From Sulfurimonas sp. (GTDB lineage: Bacteria > Campylobacterota > Campylobacteria > Campylobacterales > Sulfurimonadaceae): DNA of 54,042 bases. The position numbers and the translations under genes are program-made. The DNA lies in the NCBI RefSeq assembly GCF_023229025.1, contig NZ_JALOAA010000014.1:1-54042 (forward strand). The letters are read 5' to 3'. This document shows positions 34,727-42,319 of the stretch, piece by piece. Below the pieces are notes generated by a model that was not told where the DNA came from, did not search any database, and worked only from the letters and a program-made list of their open reading frames with translations. The first letter of the stretch is position 1, and every line of letters begins with the position of its first letter.

Positions 34727-35485
34727 TTAAACACCTCTGTTTTGATCCCAAATTCTTATATGCAGCCTGTCACTAAAATTGTAGCCTTTTGACTTACAAA
34801 ACTCTATTAAAGGCTCTGTATTAGCTTCCACTTCCTCTTTTGTTCCCCCAAGAGGCATACAGTAAACCTGCGTGTTTGGGGAGTGCATAACTATCTCTTC
34901 TATCTCCTCCTCAAGCCCTAAATCTATCGACTCTGCGTCTATAGAGAATTTAAAAAAGGCATCTTTGGCATTTGTGGCAATAGCATTTATTATATCGCCC
35001 CTGACTCTTTTGCTAAATGGCTCATTTGAGTTTGAGAGTTTTACCGATAGTGCAAACACAAACTCTCTGTATATTGGGTATTTTTCAAAATTAACACTTA
35101 AAGAGGCATTTGTCTCAAATGTAACTCTATGTCCTGCCTCATTAAGAGATTGTAAAAACTCTATAAAAATAGGCTCATTTGCATATATAAGCGGCTCCCC
35201 GCCCGTTAAAACAATATCTACACTTTTTGGCAACTCATAAAGCTCTAAAACGCCAAGTAGCTCTTTTGCACTATTTATAGGAACCCAGTTTTGTAAAAAA
35301 TGCTCCTTGTTTACTGCATATACAGTATCGCACCCCAAAACCTTGCTGCCGTTTGGGGCACTCTCCTCACATCCAAAACCCTCACACTTCATATTGCAGC
35401 CGCCAAAACGAAAAAAGAGAGAAGGAGTACCGACATAACGCCCCTCACCTTGAATGGAGTAAAAATGTTCTACCAGATATATCAT
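34727..35485 (-). CDS. queE: 7-carboxy-7-deazaguanine synthase (radical SAM)
   Basis: This 252-residue radical SAM enzyme forms the 7-deazaguanine core of queuosine. N-terminal EHFYSIQGEGRYVGTPSLF and TGGEPL are family hallmarks. The cluster region is unusual: GGCNMKCEGFGCEE is followed, after a 12-residue insert, by GCDTVYAV, so the usual CX3CX2CDT run is split. The third ligand is probably the Cys before DT. The start ATG overlaps the moaA stop (TGATG); a TTG three bases upstream is the alternative. Confidence 0.93.
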   Translation of the reverse strand: MIYLVEHFYSIQGEGRYVGTPSLFFRFGGCNMKCEGFGCEESAPNGSKVLGCDTVYAVNKEHFLQNWVPINSAKELLGVLELYELPKSVDIVLTGGEPLIYANEPIFIEFLQSLNEAGHRVTFETNASLSVNFEKYPIYREFVFALSVKLSNSNEPFSKRVRGDIINAIATNAKDAFFKFSIDAESIDLGLEEEIEEIVMHSPNTQVYCMPLGGTKEEVEANTEPLIEFCKSKGYNFSDRLHIRIWDQNRGV

Positions 35486-36450
35486 CAACCGCCCGTTTCA
35501 TAAAAAGCGCGTGATGAGACTTCGCCGTCCTCTCCGCCCCAACGGTTCTTTTCAGGTTTATTTTTTACAACTTCTCTAAGCACTTCAGCAGCCCCTACTA
35601 CATCTCCACCTTTTATAGCTTTGCTAATACTTAGTGCCTCATCAAAATAAAGACATGGAATTAACTGCCCCTCTGCAGTTAAACGAATACGGTTGCACTG
35701 CTTGCAGAAATCATCCTCATACGGCTCTATTATCCCAAATCTATAGCCATCACTCATTCTATAGTAGTGCGACGGTGATGCACCGTCAAACCCTTCATCT
35801 TCAAATCTGTAATGTTCTCGCAGACGTGATAAAAGCTCCTCTGATTTTAATCCGCTTATCTCTTTAGAGGCAAAACTGTTCTCCATATACTCTATAAATC
35901 TTATGCTCATGTTGCGTGTCTTACAGTACTCCAAAACATCTACAATCTCATCGGCATTCATATTTTTCATAGGAACCATATTTACTTTTACTTTAAGTCC
36001 GACGGCTCTTGCTTCCTCAACACCCTCTAAAACATTTGCCAAGACATCTTTGCCGGCTATCTTTTGCGCTACTTCGGGTTTTAGTGTATCAATACTGACA
36101 TTTAGCCGTTTCAATCCGGCCTCTTTTAATTTTTGTGCGGTAGATTTAAGTAAATAGGCATTTGTCGTCATAGCCAAATCTATATCTGGAGCGTAGTCAT
36201 AAATCATTTTTATAAATTTATCCAAATCTTCTCTTAGAAGCGGCTCTCCACCTGTTATGCGGATTTTTTTTATTCCCTCATCTATAGCAACTTTTACAAA
36301 TAAAAAAAGCTCCTCAAATGTTAGAAGATTCTCTTTTGGTACCCATGAAAAAGGTTTCTCGGGCATACAGTATTGACATCTGAAGTTACATCTCTCTGTT
36401 ACGGAGATACGAAGATAATCAACTACTCTTTGGTAGCTGTCTATTAGCAT
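35485..36450 (-). CDS. moaA: GTP 3',8-cyclase (molybdopterin synthesis)
   Basis: This 321-residue radical SAM enzyme catalyses the first step of molybdenum cofactor synthesis. It has the N-terminal cluster CNFRCQYC, ITGGEPLLRED, the C-terminal cluster DDFCKQCNRIRLTAEGQLIPC and the essential C-terminal Gly-Gly. I place the start at the ATG at 36450, with AGGA 8 nt upstream and the family N-terminus MLIDSYQRVVDYLR, rather than the ATG 15 bases upstream, which lacks a ribosome site. A 10-bp palindrome lies between its -10 and the start codon. Confidence 0.96.
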   Translation of the reverse strand: MLIDSYQRVVDYLRISVTERCNFRCQYCMPEKPFSWVPKENLLTFEELFLFVKVAIDEGIKKIRITGGEPLLREDLDKFIKMIYDYAPDIDLAMTTNAYLLKSTAQKLKEAGLKRLNVSIDTLKPEVAQKIAGKDVLANVLEGVEEARAVGLKVKVNMVPMKNMNADEIVDVLEYCKTRNMSIRFIEYMENSFASKEISGLKSEELLSRLREHYRFEDEGFDGASPSHYYRMSDGYRFGIIEPYEDDFCKQCNRIRLTAEGQLIPCLYFDEALSISKAIKGGDVVGAAEVLREVVKNKPEKNRWGGEDGEVSSRAFYETGG

Positions 36451-36463
36451 AATAGTTCCTGAC

Positions 36464-36491
36464 ATTTCAAATATCTCTATTTGAAATTATA
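36464..36491 (-). promoter_or_regulatory. moaA promoter with a palindrome at the transcript start
   Basis: TATAAT (36486-36491, minus) is followed by a perfect 10-bp inverted repeat, ATTTCAAATA-tctc-TATTTGAAAT (36464-36487). It overlaps the -10 end and the expected transcription start and finishes 13 nt before the moaA ATG. It could be a repressor operator or form an RNA hairpin at the 5' end of the message. Confidence 0.55.
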
Positions 36492-36589
36492 ATAACATCT
36501 ATAAGTTTGTCTGTATTATATCTTTTGGAGGTAAAAAGTAAATTAAAGTATATATAATGATAAGTATGTGTTTAAAAAAGAGAGGGTAT

Positions 36590-36610
36590 CAAGCCACAAG
36601 GAGTGGCTTG
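36590..36610 (-). terminator. Terminator after the porin gene
   Basis: An 8-bp perfect stem (CAAGCCAC/GTGGCTTG, 5-nt loop) lies 10 nt past the porin stop; on the minus strand TCTCTTTTTT follows about ten bases later. It separates the porin from moaA. Confidence 0.7.
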
Positions 36611-36620
36611 AAAATTTTGA

Positions 36621-37907
36621 CTATTTTGTAGAAAATTTGTAGTCTAGCATTGCAACGAATTTTGTCATGTCAACATTTGTTGTAACGTTTGAAGAACCAG
36701 TTACGTCGTCTGCATCATATTTCACAAACTTTAAAGTACCAGTTAGGTTGTTTACATTAGGAACTGCTCTTGTATATATAATATCAAGCTCATTACCGTA
36801 ATCAATACTTCCTACTTCACTAGAGAAGTCATGATAGATTGCTTTTAGTGTACCGAACTCTTTTGATTTATAACCTAGTGTAAAGTTTAAATCCTCAAGA
36901 CCTTCATCCGGTGTAGTTAAAAATATATCTCCATAACCGTTATGTGCATGTAGTGTAGCTAAAGGAGTTTGAAATGCAGTCTCTGTTCCGCTTGCATTTG
37001 CTCCACTTAGCACTTCATACTGAATACCCACTAAGAAACCGCTAGCATTTGCATTAAGCTCTATATTGTAATAGTTAGCATCTTTGTCTTGAGCGGGTGT
37101 ACTAAAGCCGGAAGCTTCCATTGAAGGATCTTTTTGCGCTGCATACTCTGCACGGTAATCAAGCTTTACACCATCAATAGCATTCACATTACCAGTAAGT
37201 GCTATACCGTAAGTATCGCTTCCGCCATCTAAATTATTATCACTGTTCTCACCAATTAAGTATCCATATGCAGTAACTTTTAACTCATCCATTACTTTAT
37301 ATGAAGCATTTAAAAGAAGAGTTCTAGTGTCAATAGTATCCTCTGAAGGCGTGAGATCAGAGTCAGCCTTTATCGTATTTACTTGAGTAACATAAGATGC
37401 AAATAGATTGAGATTTTCAATACTATTATATGTAAGTGTATAAGCATCAAATGTTTGGAACATCTGTCTCCAACCTACCGCTCCTACAAATCTTTGGTTA
37501 TCAAGGTTAATCATTTGACGACCGATTCTTAACTTTGGATCTCCAAGACTTATATCTAAGTATGCTTGTGTAAGACGTGTCTGCTCAGGATCTGCTACAA
37601 CTTGATGATTCTCCCCATTTGATGTACTGTTGTAGTTATCGTTTAAAGCACGAACATCAGTCATTTCTGCATATGCAGAGAGCCAATCCGTACCAAACAA
37701 ATCAGCACCAATTCCAATTTTTAGACGATTAGTTACAGCATTCGCATTTGGTGTAGCGTTCTTTTTATCGACCATCTCGTAGCGTGCTCTTGCTTGACCA
37801 TCTACTTTAATATTGCTTAATATTTCAGTCCCCTCAGCTTGAGCAGAAACCGAACCTATACCCATAACCATGACCGCAGCCATTGACATTTTTACCATTT
37901 TTCTCAT
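36621..37907 (-). CDS. Outer-membrane porin
   Basis: This 428-residue protein has a signal peptide ending AQA-E. A beta-barrel begins IKVDGQARARYEMVDKKN and contains NRLKIGIGADLF, WLSAYAEMTDVRALND, LGDPKLRIGRQMINLDNQRFVG and repeated aromatic-ended strands. The pattern resembles the alginate-export/OprD-like porins common as major outer-membrane proteins in sulfur-oxidising Campylobacterota. The C-terminus is FSTK, with Phe fourth from the end rather than last. A 52-bp palindrome overlaps its promoter, so tight regulation is expected. The substrate is unknown. Confidence 0.85.
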   Translation of the reverse strand: MRKMVKMSMAAVMVMGIGSVSAQAEGTEILSNIKVDGQARARYEMVDKKNATPNANAVTNRLKIGIGADLFGTDWLSAYAEMTDVRALNDNYNSTSNGENHQVVADPEQTRLTQAYLDISLGDPKLRIGRQMINLDNQRFVGAVGWRQMFQTFDAYTLTYNSIENLNLFASYVTQVNTIKADSDLTPSEDTIDTRTLLLNASYKVMDELKVTAYGYLIGENSDNNLDGGSDTYGIALTGNVNAIDGVKLDYRAEYAAQKDPSMEASGFSTPAQDKDANYYNIELNANASGFLVGIQYEVLSGANASGTETAFQTPLATLHAHNGYGDIFLTTPDEGLEDLNFTLGYKSKEFGTLKAIYHDFSSEVGSIDYGNELDIIYTRAVPNVNNLTGTLKFVKYDADDVTGSSNVTTNVDMTKFVAMLDYKFSTK

Positions 37908-37929
37908 CTATTCTCTCCTGTTTTGTCTC

Positions 37930-37994
37930 TTTATACATACAGATTTGAAGTGATATATAAGTGATAATTTTATCACTTATATATCACTTCAAAT
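37930..37994 (-). promoter_or_regulatory. Porin promoter with a 52-bp perfect palindrome (operator)
   Basis: A 25-bp perfect inverted repeat with a 2-nt centre spans 37943-37994. Each arm holds two copies of AAGTGATA 11 bp apart, so four half-sites lie on one face of the helix. On the minus strand TATAAA (37930-37935) is the likely -10, so the palindrome covers about -20 to -71 of the porin promoter. The message leader is short, with AGGAG 8 nt before the ATG. This is a strong candidate binding site for a dimeric or tetrameric regulator. Confidence 0.7.
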
Positions 37995-38150
37995 TATGAA
38001 ATGTATTAGGACGTCACATATTCTACACCCCCGAATTTTAAACTTTGTTTAAATCATCCTCTTTATTACCGATTTATTTACAATTTGTTATTAATTGTAC
38101 ATATTAAGCGACATTTTATATAAATTAAAATTTTAATTGCTATTTTAATC

Positions 38151-38159
38151 TGTTATAAT
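38151..38159 (+). promoter_or_regulatory. Extended -10 promoter immediately before the RDD gene
   Basis: TGTTATAAT is a perfect TGn-TATAAT element ending 6 nt before the ATG at 38166. Transcription would start at or within a base or two of the A of the start codon, and no ribosome site is present, so the mRNA looks leaderless. Confidence 0.55.
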
Positions 38160-38165
38160 TTCGCC

Positions 38166-38630
38166 ATGAGATTTAGAAAACTTAAAAAAAACAGAAATAC
38201 TACTGATAAAAAAGAGCCAAAAAAACTGACTTATGCGCCCTATAGCTCTAGAGTCAAAGCTTTTATTACAGACCTATTCATGATATATGTTCCGATACTA
38301 TATCTTATAACATATGTTGCAATGAATGGAAAAGATGATTTTCAATCATCGCAGCTTGCGCCCCTAATCGGTGTTAGCGTATATGGAGTAATTTACGCTT
38401 TTTTACTTAGCAAGTTTGGACAAACCCCCGGAAAAAAAGCTTATGAGATGAGAGTAGTCAATGATACAGATGGCAATAATATATCGTTTTTAAAAGCTAT
38501 TATGAGGTTTATCGCTTTTTTATTTACTGCTACAACTATACTAGGTCTTCTTCTTCCTTTTTATAGAAAAGATAAAAAAGCTCTGCATGATTTAGTGTGT
38601 AAGACGATTGTTGTAATTGAGAAAAAGTAA
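38166..38630 (+). CDS. RDD-family membrane protein
   Basis: This 154-residue protein has a basic N-terminus (residues 1-25) followed by the RDD domain: SSRVKAFITDLFMIYVPILY (first helix with Arg-Asp), a second helix (IGVSVYGVIYAFLL), KFGQTPGKKAYEMRVV, a third helix (FIAFLFTATTILGLLLPF) and KKALHDLVCKTIVV. The family's function is mostly unknown, with some members linked to ion antiport. The gene appears to lack a 5' leader. It is convergent with the bc1 operon, with a shared hairpin terminator. Confidence 0.88.
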   Translation: MRFRKLKKNRNTTDKKEPKKLTYAPYSSRVKAFITDLFMIYVPILYLITYVAMNGKDDFQSSQLAPLIGVSVYGVIYAFLLSKFGQTPGKKAYEMRVVNDTDGNNISFLKAIMRFIAFLFTATTILGLLLPFYRKDKKALHDLVCKTIVVIEKK

Positions 38631-38642
38631 AATAGAAGATGA

Positions 38643-38664
38643 CTTGACTCCAAGGAGAGTCAAG
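38643..38664. terminator. Bidirectional terminator between the RDD gene and petC
   Basis: An 8-bp perfect stem (CTTGACTC/GAGTCAAG, 6-nt loop) lies between convergent stops. The plus side continues CCTTTATAG and the minus side TCATCTTCTATTTTACTTTTT, so it can serve both genes. Confidence 0.65.
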
Positions 38665-38675
38665 CCTTTATAGGG

Positions 38676-39623
38676 TTAATGAAGTTCTTTCCAAACTGAT
38701 CTTTTCCATAAGTATGCAAAGATAGCAAAAATAAGAATGTACCACATCACGTTAGCTCCAACAGATGCTCTCTCATGTCTTTTTGTATCACCTGCATCTG
38801 CCATATGTTCAATAATTTTTTGGGCAGCATCGGCAGTAACACCTACTCTAGGCATTGCAGTACCGGCCAAGTGTGCTTGAGGATCTTCTATAAAAGTGCT
38901 TAGGAAGTGCTCACTTCTTGAACGAATATATGCTGATAAATCCGGAGGAAGTTTACCCATATATGCCGTTAACGCCTCTTGATACTCTAGTACCTCAATA
39001 TCGTATGCCAACGCATCTTTTTCAAACTTAAATGAAGGCTTCGTTCCTAGTTGTGTCCAGTTTTCATATCTCATCTCATGACATCTACCACAAGCATTTT
39101 CATATGCCATTCTTGGTGTTAGCTCATCTTTACTAACTGCTATGGACTGCATGTATGCAACCATATCTGCAACTTCTTGATCAATATCTCCGCCAGCGCC
39201 GTAAAAAGCAACCATTGGGTGCATTTGACCTTTAGCTGCATCAAATTTATGCTCAACTTTAAGTGCATGTGCAGGATTTTTAATAAGGTCTGCTAAGAAT
39301 TTAGCATCATAAACCGCACCTGCATCACTTAAGTCCGGTGGATTTACACCATATACTCCCGCAGCAGTAACAGCATCCATATTTGCCGGTATTCCCTCTT
39401 TAGTAATTGAGTGACAACCTGTACAGCCACCGGCTCCCATTGTCAGCTCTTTACCGTTTGCAACATTACCGGTTTTAGTAATTGCCGGTAAATCTGCATA
39501 AGCAAAATTTTGACTCTCAACATGTTTGTGCATTACAGAGTGCGCAAATGGCTCAACTAACCAGTACGTTAGGAGACTAAAAGCAACAACAACAACCAGT
39601 ATTAAAGGTTCTTTATTTTTCAT
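38676..39623 (-). CDS. petC: Di-haem cytochrome c1 subunit of the bc1 complex
   Basis: This 315-residue protein has an uncleaved N-terminal membrane anchor, two cytochrome c domains each with a haem motif (CTGCH and CGRCH), and a C-terminal membrane segment (WYILIFAIFAYLWKR). Two-haem c1 proteins of this type are typical of Campylobacterota. I chose the ATG at 39623, with AAGGAG upstream, over one 27 bases earlier that would run into petB. It is the last gene of petABC, 10 nt after petB, and accepts electrons from the Rieske centre to pass to soluble cytochromes c. Confidence 0.93.
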   Translation of the reverse strand: MKNKEPLILVVVVAFSLLTYWLVEPFAHSVMHKHVESQNFAYADLPAITKTGNVANGKELTMGAGGCTGCHSITKEGIPANMDAVTAAGVYGVNPPDLSDAGAVYDAKFLADLIKNPAHALKVEHKFDAAKGQMHPMVAFYGAGGDIDQEVADMVAYMQSIAVSKDELTPRMAYENACGRCHEMRYENWTQLGTKPSFKFEKDALAYDIEVLEYQEALTAYMGKLPPDLSAYIRSRSEHFLSTFIEDPQAHLAGTAMPRVGVTADAAQKIIEHMADAGDTKRHERASVGANVMWYILIFAIFAYLWKRSVWKELH

Positions 39624-39633
39624 CCTATTCTCC

Positions 39634-40848
39634 TTATACTTTTTTTTCATTCATAGTTATAAACGGAAGGGCAATCCATAAAACTATAAACATTAATGCA
39701 GCAACTAAACCAATAGTGCTAAATATACCTTCTGGAGGTAGTTTACCCATAGCGGTTAAGACTATCATATCAATCAATAGCAACCAGAACCAAATCTGAA
39801 ACAGACCGCGACGGCTTGCCGGAACTGTATTTGGACTTCTATCTAACCAAGGAAGAAGAACAAAGATTACTTGCGCAAAACCAAAAGCTATAAGACCGAT
39901 ATTTACAGAGAATGGGCGTAAAATCTCATATGACCACAAGAAGTACCACTCTGGGTAGATGTGCGTAGGAGTTTTAAGCATATCTGCAGGATCAAAGTTT
40001 ACAGGATCAAGTGCAAAACTGTAGTTGTAAAAAACAAGATAAAAGAAAAATATTAAGTAGATACCTACTATCATCATATCTTTACTCATAAAGTCATTAG
40101 CAAAACGCATAACTTTAGAACCGGCTTTATCACCAGCTAAATATTTTTTACTCTCAGCTTCAAAATCAATCTCTTCACCATCTTGATTATTAACATGTGG
40201 AATACGAAGAGCTGCAAAGTGAAGCCCGATTAATCCGATGATAACCAATGGTAATAAAAGAACATGAAGCATAAAGAAACGACTCAAAAATGCTTGAGCA
40301 GGAACATAATCACCACGAATCCACTCAACAAGACCATCTAGATGTAAATCACCAAGACTAAAGATATTAGTAATAACCATACCTGCCCAGTAACTCATTT
40401 GACCCCATGGAAGCATATAGCCAGAGAAAGCCTCTGCAGAAAAAGTTACAAATAGTAGCATCCCTGAGATCCAAATCATCTCACGACCCTTCTTATATGA
40501 GCCGTAGTAGATACCTGTAAACATATGAATGTAAATAACTAAAAAGACTACAGATGCTGCCACACCATGGATATGTCTCCAGAGCCAGCCAAAGTCAACT
40601 TCTCTCATAATTGTGTAGTTTACACTGTCAAATGCTAAGTCAACATGCGGTTGATAATACATTAAAAGGAAAATTCCAGAAACTAGTAGTAGTGCAAAAG
40701 TTATTGCTAAAACCATACCCATTGCCCATAAAAAGTTAATGTTCTTTGGAATCCAATACTCAGATGCCATAACCTTTTCAACTTTTTCAATTGCTAAACG
40801 TTGATTTAACCAATCTTTAATGCTTGTTGCTTTTGTAAATTGTGCCAT
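39634..40848 (-). CDS. petB: Cytochrome b of the bc1 complex
   Basis: This 404-residue full-length cytochrome b has two pairs of haem-ligand His in WRHIHGVAASVVFLVIYIHMF and FFMLHVLLLPLVIIGLIGLHF. The Qo-site motif appears as PEWYFLWSYEILRPFS. It has eight or nine membrane segments. It oxidises menaquinol and builds proton motive force. It lies 15 nt after petA and has a GGGAGGGGG ribosome site. Confidence 0.96.
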   Translation of the reverse strand: MAQFTKATSIKDWLNQRLAIEKVEKVMASEYWIPKNINFLWAMGMVLAITFALLLVSGIFLLMYYQPHVDLAFDSVNYTIMREVDFGWLWRHIHGVAASVVFLVIYIHMFTGIYYGSYKKGREMIWISGMLLFVTFSAEAFSGYMLPWGQMSYWAGMVITNIFSLGDLHLDGLVEWIRGDYVPAQAFLSRFFMLHVLLLPLVIIGLIGLHFAALRIPHVNNQDGEEIDFEAESKKYLAGDKAGSKVMRFANDFMSKDMMIVGIYLIFFFYLVFYNYSFALDPVNFDPADMLKTPTHIYPEWYFLWSYEILRPFSVNIGLIAFGFAQVIFVLLPWLDRSPNTVPASRRGLFQIWFWLLLIDMIVLTAMGKLPPEGIFSTIGLVAALMFIVLWIALPFITMNEKKV

Positions 40849-40863
40849 AATTAATCCCCCTCC

Positions 40864-41388
40864 CTAAAGCGTTATTCCGCTATCTTTCATAGCTTTGTAT
40901 TCAGGGCCTACTTCGCCAAGAATTATATTGTTACCTTCAATTTTAAATGGAGGAATATCAAATGCACGTGGTGGTGGAACTTTAGTTACTTCACCTGCCC
41001 AGTTAAACATACCACCATGACAAGCACATAAAAATGACTCCTCTGCAGCATTATAGCTAGGAATACAGCCTAAGTGTGTACATAAACCGATAGCAACCAT
41101 AAACTCAGAATCACCTATGATAACGCCTCTTGCTTTTTGACTCTCTGTTTGCTTAGCAATCATTTCAGCAGTTTTTTTCAAAACAAAGATTGGCTTTCCT
41201 CTCCATTTTTCAGTTACTAGCTCACCTTCTGGATATATTGACATATCAAGAGTAGTAAAACCTGCTGCTTTAACGCTCGGAAGCGGATCCCAAGACTTTT
41301 TCATTGCAACCAATGAACCAACAACACCGACACCTGCCACGGCACCAAATGCTCTACCCATAAAACCTCTACGGCTACTGTTATGCAT
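40864..41388 (-). CDS. petA: Rieske iron-sulfur protein of the bc1 complex
   Basis: This 174-residue protein has a Tat-type signal (SSRRGFMGRAFGAVAG) that also serves as membrane anchor. The 2Fe-2S ligands are in CTHLGCIPSYN and CACHGGMFNWAGEV; the two extra Cys form the usual disulfide. It is the first gene of petABC. The 5' leader is about 28 nt. Confidence 0.96.
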   Translation of the reverse strand: MHNSSRRGFMGRAFGAVAGVGVVGSLVAMKKSWDPLPSVKAAGFTTLDMSIYPEGELVTEKWRGKPIFVLKKTAEMIAKQTESQKARGVIIGDSEFMVAIGLCTHLGCIPSYNAAEESFLCACHGGMFNWAGEVTKVPPPRAFDIPPFKIEGNNIILGEVGPEYKAMKDSGITL

Positions 41389-41422
41389 CTCTAAGCTCTC
41401 TTTCTTAAAAAATTTAGCTCTG

Positions 41423-41428
41423 ATTATA
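41423..41428 (-). promoter_or_regulatory. Promoter of the petABC operon
   Basis: The minus strand carries TATAAT preceded directly by TG (GGTGTATAAT), 35 nt before the petA start. No -35 or operator palindrome is evident. Confidence 0.6.
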
Positions 41429-41449
41429 CACCAAATTACTTTTAATTAA

Positions 41450-42319
41450 TTATAAATTTAAGTTTTCTTTTATAAATTCTTGCAATCTGTTACTATTTTG
41501 TCTCATTTTTGAGTAGGTATGATTATTTAATGAGCTTATAGTATCAATAAGATGTTCTTTTTCATAACTTCTAATAACAGGGATATTTAGAGTCTCAAAA
41601 AGTTTTAAAAACTCTGTTGTATAATCCTCTCGTTGCACATATATGGGCTTTGAGCCGGCTGCAAGACTCTCTAGAGTGGCTTGAGGGGATGATGTAATTA
41701 AGATTTTTGATTTTTTTATAACGGTGTCATACTCTTCAAACTCATGATAGTTTCTGAATTTTTTCTTAAGCATATCTTCATAATCTAAGAAGTAGTAAAA
41801 ACCTAACAAGAGGTCAGGATTTAAATCCTCTATAGATGTTAAATTTTTCTCCAAATCTTTCTCATAATCATCATCACCGAAAAAGAGAGAGAGTTCAACT
41901 GTTTTCTCCTCTTGCAAAAAATATTTATCATCTACTGCTACTGTGTTACAGATACCCTCCCCGCTAAGATATGGCGAGATTAAAAGTTCTTTGTCTGCTT
42001 TTACATCATCCACGCTATCGCTTACACGAATGAAAGTAGAGAAGTACTCTCTCATATCTTCTAGCATTATCGGATTTGCTTCCTCTGAATCAAAGATAAG
42101 CTTATCGCCATGCTTAGCGATTTGAGGAATATTTCTAACTACATCTATACCGACTGCTTTATCTACGCCAAAATGCTTCGCCTCATTCGCAATGCGAAAA
42201 TCAGAACAAAGAAGCGTAATGTCTATATCTCCTAAAGAGCGGATGATTGTACATGCTCTTCTAAACCTGTCAAGCCCTATTCTGTGCCCTGTGTGTACAT
42301 AGTAGTAGATATTCATCAT
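41450..42319 (-). CDS. Glycosyltransferase-like protein (PseG/MurG-like fold)
   Basis: This 289-residue cytoplasmic protein has an N-terminus (MNIYYYVHTGHRIGLDRFRRA) and a C-terminal motif (TSSPQATLESLAAGSKPIYVQ) that match the GT-B donor-site pattern of PseG, SpsG and MurG-type enzymes, where a Gly/Ser-rich loop contacts the nucleotide. No catalytic His is assigned. Its ATG overlaps the mnmG stop (TGATG-like overlap), so the two are co-translated, with no obvious functional link. It could be a lineage-specific protein of unknown role. Confidence 0.55.
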   Translation of the reverse strand: MMNIYYYVHTGHRIGLDRFRRACTIIRSLGDIDITLLCSDFRIANEAKHFGVDKAVGIDVVRNIPQIAKHGDKLIFDSEEANPIMLEDMREYFSTFIRVSDSVDDVKADKELLISPYLSGEGICNTVAVDDKYFLQEEKTVELSLFFGDDDYEKDLEKNLTSIEDLNPDLLLGFYYFLDYEDMLKKKFRNYHEFEEYDTVIKKSKILITSSPQATLESLAAGSKPIYVQREDYTTEFLKLFETLNIPVIRSYEKEHLIDTISSLNNHTYSKMRQNSNRLQEFIKENLNL

